Below are positions 44,219 to 52,100 of a DNA stretch of 64,000 bases, in pieces; within the stretch, counting starts at the first letter, position 1; the number at the start of each line of letters is the position of its first letter. Under the pieces are notes generated by a model. That model saw nothing but the letters and a program-made list of their open reading frames with translations, searched no databases and was not told where the DNA came from. The stretch covers positions 1-64,000 of the forward strand of contig NBIV01000167.1 in NCBI GenBank assembly GCA_003194525.1. Direction: 5' to 3'. Both the position numbers and the translations under genes were made by a program. The stretch is from Gracilariopsis chorda. Taxonomy: Eukaryota > Rhodophyta > Florideophyceae > Gracilariales > Gracilariaceae.

Positions 44219-46369
44219 TTAGTTTCCCTGTGAAGGGGTAGATACGGGGTGCTGCTCCGGTTCCTCGACAACGAGAGCTGACGCCCGTTGAACGGGAGCT
44301 TCCATTCTCACGGTGTTGGCCGCATCGCCGAGGGATCGAGCGTTACCCCGATAAGCCGGAACAGTCCGCGCAAGCGGTGTTTGAGCCAAAGCATTCGGAA
44401 AATCCGTCTTCGCACGGAGATACGACGTCATCGGGACGGAATTCTTCTCCAATGGAGTGAGCGCCTCGTAGTTGGAGACTACTTTTGCCATCTCCCTCAA
44501 TGAGAGGAGGCACTGTGGTGAGGTGTGCCCGTGCGTATAGCACAAATGGCAAATGACGGGCACTACTCCGCTTCGCAGCTCTGCATTCCGAGTATCAGCA
44601 AACCTTCCCGCATTGCGGTTGTCAATCCAACCAGGCCGTTGATTACGGGTGAAGCCGTTTGCAAACGGAACTCGAGGTGCCTGCATGCGGTTGTTACCTA
44701 CGTATAAAACCGTGTCACCCTGAGACGTTTCACGAGTGGACCCCGTCGTCGACGGCAATTCCGTGGTCGGAACCGACAGACCGTCGGCTTGCATAACCTG
44801 AACGTTATCGTATCCCTGTTTAGGGGCGTCGTCCGCTATAAGCGAGAGAGGAGGGGAGTTATTCTCCAACATCAACGCTTTCGCGGCTTTAGACCTTGCA
44901 GCAGGAGCACGGGCGCGGAGTGCATCACCCTCAGCTCGAGCAAACTGTACGAGCTCGAGATAGGTGAGCTTCCGTTTCTCCTCCCGGTGACGGGCGACGA
45001 GGCTCTTGATAGCCGGATCAAGTCCATCGATGAACATCGTGCAACGCTCCCCAGCGGGGTAGATATTACCACAACGGCGGAAAGCCTTATTCAGGCGTAC
45101 CGAGTATTCGGTTTCGAGCTCACCTGAGCGTTGACGAGTATCTCGCAATGCGAGGATTGCCGACTGAATGGCGGTATTTGTGGCGTATGAGCGCAACAAA
45201 TATTGAACTGCTTCAGGCCAGCAGGTGACTCCTCCTTCGGAGGCTCGCGAGGACCCTCGCACAGAGTTGTACTGGTCCTCGGCGATTGCCCGTAAGAAAT
45301 ACGTCAGCGCAATGTAGGCCTGGCCTTCGTTCATTCCGAGAATATCGGCTTCCGCCACATAGCGTGCGAGGAAATCCAGAACCAAAATGGGGTCTTCTCC
45401 AGTAAAGTACTGGTTGCGGAGTGAAAGTTGCATCCGTTTGATACAGTCTTTCACTCTACCCGTTCCACGGGGGGTACGCTCCAGTGAGGAGTCTTCCAGC
45501 CGATAGTATCGGTACGATAGAAGCTTCCGGTACAAGTTGTTTGTTGGCTTCAACTCCTTGAGACCGGAATGTCTTCTACCCTTCGAACGGGAGCGAATCC
45601 CACCAGCGGTGGTATCAGACCGCTTGGAGCGGGAAAAACGCCCTCGGCGATCACCTTCAGGTTCAGAATCCGAGGAATCGGAGGGATCCGAGTGGCTCGG
45701 TGTCGAATCCGAAGATGTCGACGTGTCCGAATCAGTTCCATACTTCAGTTTCGACTTCCGCTTTTTGCGGCGCTTTCGATCTCCCTTGCGCTCATCGCGC
45801 TGAGAAGCAATGACCGGCTCCGCCGGACGGGGCTGTACCACGTGAATGGTTCGCTCCAACGTCTTCAGACGGTTCCGTACCCGATTGAATCGGTCTTCAA
45901 CTCCTTCCACGAAGGCTGCAGGGCTACCAAAGCACTCCAACAATTTGTTGGCGTCTAACCGGAGAATGCGGAGGTCCTCGGCTATATCCTTCACAGGATG
46001 AGCCTCAACCACGCCTCGGAGAGCGGTAAACTCCCCCACAAGGGTGTCGTGAGCAGCGCGCAAGGCGCGAAGCTGCTCTTCCAGGTGGGATACCTGGGAG
46101 TTGTCAGCCTGCCCGGGTGTCGGGGATTGAACCGCTACAGCGGGAACAGCCGTAGACGGTCCAGCACCTAGAGACAGGTTGTCCAACAGGGTTGGCGGAA
46201 TATTCCGGTCTTCCGGTTGACGACTCGGAGGAAGAGGTGGGGCCTTGGTTGCAAGAGTAGAGCCAGCCCGAATTGGGATTCTCGAAGCAACCCGGTCACA
46301 GGGAACAGGGCTGTCGCGGGAGCGACTGCAAGTGGTTACAGGTTCGGCATCCGAGGGCTTCCTTGACAT
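44219..46369 (-). CDS. Gypsy B Gag (716 aa), intact
   Basis: Starts MSRKPSDAEPV like Gypsy A. An N-terminal segment with predicted helices (LEEQLRALRAAHDTLVGEF) is followed by a basic and Ser/Asp-rich tract (DTSTSSDSTPSHSDPSDSSD). The core resembles retrotransposon Gag (RNQYFTGEDPILVLDFLARY). A CCHC knuckle lies near the C-terminus (CHLCYTHGHTSPQC). The gene ends TAA at 44219-44221, right after a frameshift heptamer. It would assemble particles and could be supplied to defective relatives, because only pol is broken in this copy. Confidence 0.92.
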   Translation of the reverse strand: MSRKPSDAEPVTTCSRSRDSPVPCDRVASRIPIRAGSTLATKAPPLPPSRQPEDRNIPPTLLDNLSLGAGPSTAVPAVAVQSPTPGQADNSQVSHLEEQLRALRAAHDTLVGEFTALRGVVEAHPVKDIAEDLRILRLDANKLLECFGSPAAFVEGVEDRFNRVRNRLKTLERTIHVVQPRPAEPVIASQRDERKGDRKRRKKRKSKLKYGTDSDTSTSSDSTPSHSDPSDSSDSEPEGDRRGRFSRSKRSDTTAGGIRSRSKGRRHSGLKELKPTNNLYRKLLSYRYYRLEDSSLERTPRGTGRVKDCIKRMQLSLRNQYFTGEDPILVLDFLARYVAEADILGMNEGQAYIALTYFLRAIAEDQYNSVRGSSRASEGGVTCWPEAVQYLLRSYATNTAIQSAILALRDTRQRSGELETEYSVRLNKAFRRCGNIYPAGERCTMFIDGLDPAIKSLVARHREEKRKLTYLELVQFARAEGDALRARAPAARSKAAKALMLENNSPPLSLIADDAPKQGYDNVQVMQADGLSVPTTELPSTTGSTRETSQGDTVLYVGNNRMQAPRVPFANGFTRNQRPGWIDNRNAGRFADTRNAELRSGVVPVICHLCYTHGHTSPQCLLSLREMAKVVSNYEALTPLEKNSVPMTSYLRAKTDFPNALAQTPLARTVPAYRGNARSLGDAANTVRMEAPVQRASALVVEEPEQHPVSTPSQGN
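44222..44228 (-). promoter_or_regulatory. Programmed -1 frameshift site in Gypsy B gag
   Basis: On the minus strand the last Gag codons are CAG GGA AAC TAA, giving the canonical heptamer G_GGA_AAC in the zero frame, with the pol frame at -1. A stem (TCTCCC-cttt-GGGAGA) lies about 15 bases downstream. In Gypsy A and C the heptamer is G_GAA_AAC. Confidence 0.75.
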
Positions 46370-46454
46370 AATGACCCGTCCAGACGGAAAGAACCGAAAC
46401 TTCCGGGAAAAGGCCTCGAAAGAGGAAACAACACACGATAGTGGTTAAAACTTC

Positions 46455-46469
46455 TAGGTCGGGAGACCA
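46455..46469 (-). promoter_or_regulatory. Gypsy B putative primer-binding site
   Basis: On the minus strand, three bases after the LTR, TGGTCTCCCGACC. TGG matches a tRNA CCA end, but I could not name the tRNA. Gypsy A and C have TGGTCTCCTGACT. Confidence 0.55.
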
Positions 46470-46472
46470 CTT

Positions 46473-47325
46473 TGTGGTGCAATGCCCGGCGACGGGAGAA
46501 CACCACGAAGACGTTCGGGATCTTCCTCTCACGAGGTGAACGCAGTAGCAGAGCCCTTCCAGGGATGACACGACTAGGTCGGTTGTAAGCCGAGGTCAGC
46601 CTTCACGACTTGCGTAGGAAGGGGTAGCTGGCAAACCAGAGAAGCTCCGTCCACACGGTGTATTGCTCCAAGTAGGAGGCACGAGTCCAAACGGTGGCGC
46701 ACACGACAATGAGTCGGTGTGAGCCGCGGATAGCGGGGGCTACCCAAAAAGGGGGAAAAGGAAAAGGAAAAGGAATAGGGAAGTGAGGGGAAAGGGGGCG
46801 AGTCACAAGAGGGACTCGATGGATGTCGGCAGGGCCGGATGAAACCGTATACACGGCGAAGCCACAACTGTGAGTAGACTGGTATCCCAGAAATGGGTTC
46901 TGTTAAGCGAGCAAGGGGGTTGAACAAACCGTATGCAACGGGATACCTCTCCGTGGTGGAGTCGAGTACCGCCGAAGGCGTGAATGTTCAGAGCCAAGTC
47001 CTTGGTTAGACACCCTTGTTGGGGAAGTTTACTGAGGTGCAGCGGCGGTTGCCGCTACACTAAGTACAGTAGACTACCCAGTGTAATAACTAAACAAATA
47101 AATAAATAAATAGAATATTTCTAACCATGTATCCACTACAGTACCACCACCCGTGTGACACGTGAGCGAGCCGTTGCCACGGCGCATTCCGGCTATGCCG
47201 TGCACCACGTGTATGCCCACTGTCGCCGCATTGCTCCTGTTCATAACAGTGTAGTAAGTGCCATCCCCGATGTATCGGAAATTATGAACCAGTGCCTGGA
47301 ATCCCCCCCTCTTGAGAAGGGCGTG
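46473..47325 (-). repeat. Gypsy B 5' LTR, first 853 bases
   Basis: Same sequence as 36719-37571 apart from a few substitutions. Interrupted by Gypsy A after GGGCGTG; the last seven bases CACTACA are at 57801-57807. Confidence 0.93.
47321..47325. repeat. Target site duplication GCGTG, left of Gypsy A
   Basis: Part of the B LTR, repeated at 57796-57800. Confidence 0.93.
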
Positions 47326-48132
47326 TGTGGTGCAATGCCCCAAAGGGGAAAAACACCGAAAGACGTCCGGGATCTTCCTCTCACGAGGTGAACCCAGTTG
47401 GGTAGAGCCCTCCCAGAGGTGTCACGGCGAAGCCGGTTTGTAAGACCAGGGACACCTGTCGCGACTCGCGCAGGGAGGTGAAGGCGAAGAATCGGTATCC
47501 GCGTGAGCGGGGCGTGATCCTCAGTAGAGGTATGTTTCCACGTAAGTGGGGGTGTGTGAGCGGATGCGCACACGAGGGCCGCGGATAGCGGGAGGTGCTA
47601 CCCTAAAAAGGGGAAAGAGGAAGGACGAGTGGGTCGCGAGAGCGACGAGTAGATACGGCGATGCCGGTGGACGGGACTCCCTATACAGGGCGAAACACCA
47701 ATATGATTGGAACAATTAGTACTCCCAATGATGGGTATCCTTTAGATGTGCAAGGGGGGTGAACTTCCGTACACTACGGTGCTTCCCTCCAAGGAGGAGT
47801 TGAGAACACGCGGAGGCGGTCAAGCTCAGAGCCAATTCCCCAGGTTGGGGTCCCTTGTTGGGGAAGGTTTACTGGTGCGACGGCAGTGTGCCGTCGCACT
47901 AAGTACTAGCTTCCCAGAAATGGGTGTGAAAATAATAAATAATATTAACTAAAATACTCCACATTCCGTGGCAACATCCACTACTGTGGCCAACCGCCAA
48001 TTGACCCAAAACCGTGTCCCACGTGTCCATACCCACCATTGTGGGGCGTAGTTCATATACACACTACACAACCGATAATATCGGGAAAGCGTTCAAGTAC
48101 CCAGAATCCCTCCCTGAGGGCGTTGCACTTCA
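47326..48132 (-). repeat. Gypsy A 3' LTR (807 bp)
   Basis: TGTGGTGC to GCACTTCA. Compared by eye with 56989-57795 it differs at three positions (GGGTATCC for GGGTCTCC, GGGTGTG for GGGCGTG, AATAATAAAT for AATACTAAAT). A perfect 10-bp stem with a 5-base loop (GTGCGACGGC..GCCGTCGCAC) is near 47875-47899. Confidence 0.95.
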
Positions 48133-48152
48133 TATCCCCCCCCTAAGACGGG
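48133..48152 (-). promoter_or_regulatory. Gypsy A 3' polypurine tract
   Basis: Minus strand CTTAGGGGGGGGATA ends at the LTR boundary. Confidence 0.85.
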
Positions 48153-48188
48153 AAAACGACCGCGGACGCGGAGGATTCCCAGACGAAA

Positions 48189-48938
48189 ATGGGTGATAAA
48201 AGCGCGTGCGCCGTCTCCGGTTCTCCGGTAAATCCCTCTGCACCAGAGTCAATACCTCCTGCTACTGCAGCTGTCATTTCCTCGCCTCGCCTTCGCGCTT
48301 CCTCGTCACCGAGCGTACTCCGACAAACAACATCAACGACCCTCGAAGAGGGAGAAATGAACAACGACAACAACATCAACAACCACAGCCAACCTCCGAG
48401 GTCTCTCGGGCGATATACCACCGGTTTCCGGTCGGTTCCCCTGCCTCAGGGCGATCAACCTCCGGTACAACCGGGAAATACGGCTGCTGAAGCCGACCAT
48501 CCCTTCACATTACCACCTTCGGTGGGATCCTCCGAGGAGGCGCGCGAGCTTCGCGATACGCCCCGGCATGTGCCGGAAGACCACCCGGTGGGGTACGTCG
48601 ATTCCGACGACTACTACCGCGCATACGGCGGGGATGACCCAATGGTCGATAACGAACCGGAAGAACCCGGGGAGATGGACGTAGAGGAAACCGGCGCTAG
48701 CGCGGAAGCTTTCCCAGAGGGGGCATCTCCGGCCGAGCCGGCTGCTGACCCTTCGGCGGCAAGTGCCGGACCTTCTATCCCCAGCGAGGTGACGGCGAAT
48801 GAAAACGAAATCATCGCACGTTTCCTCCGGGGTGCCGGTCTTAGCGCTGCCGAGGTATCGGGGGATGTCACCACCACGGCGGACGCGTTGGCCTACCGCC
48901 TCGCTGGTGGTTACGCCCCGGACGATGGGGGTGAGTGA
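48189..48938 (+). CDS. Antisense ORF of Gypsy A (249 aa), unknown function
   Basis: An ATG-started frame on the strand opposite gag-pol, beginning 57 bases inside the 3' LTR and ending 191 bases before the end of pol. The protein is acidic, rich in Pro, Ser, Ala and Glu, with an Asn-rich patch (NNDNNINNHSQ) and a C-terminal stretch (NEIIARFLRGAGLSAAEVSG) that could fold as helices. I recognise no domain. The equivalent region of Gypsy B has no such frame. It might be transcribed from an antisense promoter in the LTR, or be a chance open frame in GC-rich sequence. Confidence 0.45.
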   Translation: MGDKSACAVSGSPVNPSAPESIPPATAAVISSPRLRASSSPSVLRQTTSTTLEEGEMNNDNNINNHSQPPRSLGRYTTGFRSVPLPQGDQPPVQPGNTAAEADHPFTLPPSVGSSEEARELRDTPRHVPEDHPVGYVDSDDYYRAYGGDDPMVDNEPEEPGEMDVEETGASAEAFPEGASPAEPAADPSAASAGPSIPSEVTANENEIIARFLRGAGLSAAEVSGDVTTTADALAYRLAGGYAPDDGGE

Positions 48939-49129
48939 AACCTCTGGTCCAGTTTCCTGGTTCCTCTTTCCCTGGCTATGCCAGTTAGTGTAGTGTAGTA
49001 TTGTGGGGAGCTAGCTGCTCCCCTGAATAAACTTTCCCGTTTAGAACGGTGCTTCTCGGTTGAGTTCCCCGTCTTCGACGGACTTTGCCTTGTTATCCTT
49101 TCCTTTCGCTCTCCGCTCGCGCGGCAACG

Positions 49130-52100
49130 TTACCCAACTTGGGCATTGACCAGCGTGGCTGGGGCTGCAGTTCCCGTCTGACGGTGGTATCGCAGAACCT
49201 GCGACCGTGGGAGGTGTTCAATTGGCTCCCACGTATCCCCACTGGGGTCGTACCCGTACCAGCGGACGCGGTATTGTAGAATACCATCCTGGTCCCAGGT
49301 GTGTCCGACAAGTCGGTCTACTACGAACTCTCGTTCGTAGACCTGCCGGCCGTGCCGGGTGGTGGTTGTAATCCCTGGCGAGGGTTGCCCGCGGTGCGGT
49401 ATAATGTCCCTTAGCAGGGTGTTCGGCGATAACTCCGACGTTGCCGTGCGCTGTCCTAGTGGCCGCTGCTCATGCGGGAAAATATCCCTCAAGAGGGTGT
49501 GTGGTGCCACGGTTTTCACCGGCAAGTCGTTCCCCAGAGGGGTGTCGTTGTTTCCGTCTTCACGGTAGGCCGGGCGAACCGCCAGTCGGCGGGGGACTTG
49601 GGTTCCGCCTTCGCGGTTGAGCGCACGAACCGCGAGTTTGCGGGAAGATGACCGCTCCTGCGGGATCGGCATTTCCACAATCCCCTGGGGGGTCCCGTGC
49701 GACACGGTGATTGGGTGGCAAACCGCCTCCCTGTCAGGCGCACGAGCGCTCTGCACCATACGTTCCGGCGATGCCGTGGTGTCCCCGGCTACTGACGGGT
49801 TGCCTGGGGCTAACTCCAGTACACCGGTATTTTGGTCAAAATTCCCCTCTGGGGGGTTCCGGGCAGGTGCCGATGACACCCTTTTCAGGGGAATTGCCGC
49901 TGAGCGCAGTGCACCATCTCCGTGAGGAGGAGCAGCGTCCGGTACGACCGGTTCCGAGCGTGCGATGGCGCGCGTTATTCCCGAGTTTCTCGGTTCTTCG
50001 CCGCAGCGATGCGGGGGATGGCGCAAATTATTCCCCGTAGCGGGGGCTTTGATTCCGTCAACGACGGGAGGCGTTTCCGGTGCTTGCAAGCCAGGGCTTA
50101 AAGCTTCGACTGCAGCTTGGCCGCCTTTTTCCCCAAGAGGGGTGTGGGTATTCCCCTGTGAGGCCGGCGTATCTGGGCGCCCCTTCTCCGCAGGGCGCGG
50201 GTCTGATCGACCTGATTGAACCGCTTCCGCGGGGACTTCCGCCAACGGCGGCTTCGAGGCATCGGGCGATTGCCTTTCCGCTGCTGCGGTATTGGAGTGA
50301 GGCTTCTCGTTTTCCCGGGACAAACGGTGTATTTGCCGCTTTTGCAGGGCCTGTGCGTCTGGTTCCTGTTGCACAGCACTTCCCGGGAACGGGGGATTAG
50401 TGTCGCGTGACATACTCCGTGCTCCACGGTCAGTGTTCCGTATGTTACGGTGTGTTTCCCGTTGCGACGGTGATATCGTTCCTCGAAAACGAGTCTTCTC
50501 CTCCCCCTCCTTAGACGGAGCGGCGGGATAAGGGATAACATTCCCCGCCTGGCGGGTATAGATGCGCGCCAGTGGGGCAGACGTGGTAGGGGCGGGCGCT
50601 GAGGGGCCCGAATTACCCGGCTGAGCCGGTGAGTCCGACAGAGTCGGTAGGTCTGAGAGTCCCCGGCTGGGGTGTGGTAGTACCGTAGGTCTAGTACTCC
50701 CGGATTGTTCCGGTGTAGCGGAGTCCGTAGAAACGGGGTTGCCTGGATCCAGGACTACCTCTGACGAGGGAGGAGGGGCGAGGACAACACGATCACGGGA
50801 AATCCGTTCGTGCGTGTCCCCCATCTCTACCACGACAGTGTCGGTGTTAACAGAGATCACCTTGAAGGGTCCATCCGCCACAGGCGAGAGTTTGTGACGC
50901 TTCTCCCGTTCCGGGTTGTAGTATTCCTTCCTGATGAAGACGTAGTTATTTGCCCGAATCGGGGATGGTTTTCCTCGCACGCGAGCGTCAAAATCCCGCT
51001 TGTAAGCGGCTTGGGCCCGTGCCATAGACTTCCGCGCAGCGGGGACCAGCTTGGAAAGCCATCGCTTCCATTGCTGCCGGTAGATACCCACAGATGGGAA
51101 ATTGTCCAAGGTAGCTTGGGGTTCCAGCGCCACAGGCGGGGGTGTTCTAGATAGAACTAACTCGAATGGCGAAACTCCGGTAGTCCGGTGTACCTGCGTA
51201 TTGTACGCGTAGGTTACCGCATCAGCGTAGAGATCCCAATTCGTTGGGTGGTCAGCGACGTAGGAACGTAACGCCGCGAGTAACGTCCGGTTAAACCGTT
51301 CAACTTGCCCATTACACTGGGGGTGGTAGGTAGTCGTGAACAAGTTCTTGACATCGAGGATGCGACAAACATCCTGGAAGAACTTGCTCACGAACTGCTT
51401 CCCGTTGTCAGAGAGCACCTCTACAGGGGGACCGTAGACAAAAATCCAGTGCGTCACCAGAGCCTGGGCCACCGTGAGAGCGGTTATCCTCCGAAGAGGG
51501 ACAGTCCGTACCAGCTTAGAAAAGCGGTCGGTAATGACAAGTAGAAACTTGTTTCCACGTTTCGTGGTGAGTAATGGTCCGAGAATATCGATCGCGATAA
51601 ACTCGAGCGGCGCCCTTGCGGGGAATAGTTTCATCTTCTTCGCATTTTTGCGGAGTTTGACGCGATTCTTCGCGCATTCGATACAAAACCGCACAGTTGC
51701 GTAGCAATCCACCGCCATTGCGGGCCAATAGAAATCCCTTCGCAGGGTTAGGTAGAGTTTCCTCCCACCTGGGTGACCTCCAATGGGGGCGTAGTGTGAT
51801 AGATGTAACACCCGCGATTGCAGGGAATGTGGTACCACAATCTGTGGGCGGGCTTCGACCTTTCTTACGAGGTAGCCTTTGTCGTTTACCCCGAAAGGGA
51901 GATCTTCACCACCGTTGATACGGGCACGAATTCTCGTACAGAATGGGTCTCCGAATTGTTCTCGGATCATTTCTTCCGGTGATACCGGTACAAAGTTTCC
52001 CGGTAACGGGTTCTCAGATTTATCTCGCGATGCGAGTAGTTCGTCAAAGTCAGCATCCTCGTCCCAGGTTTCTGGCTTAGCCTCGACGGCATTTTCCGGA

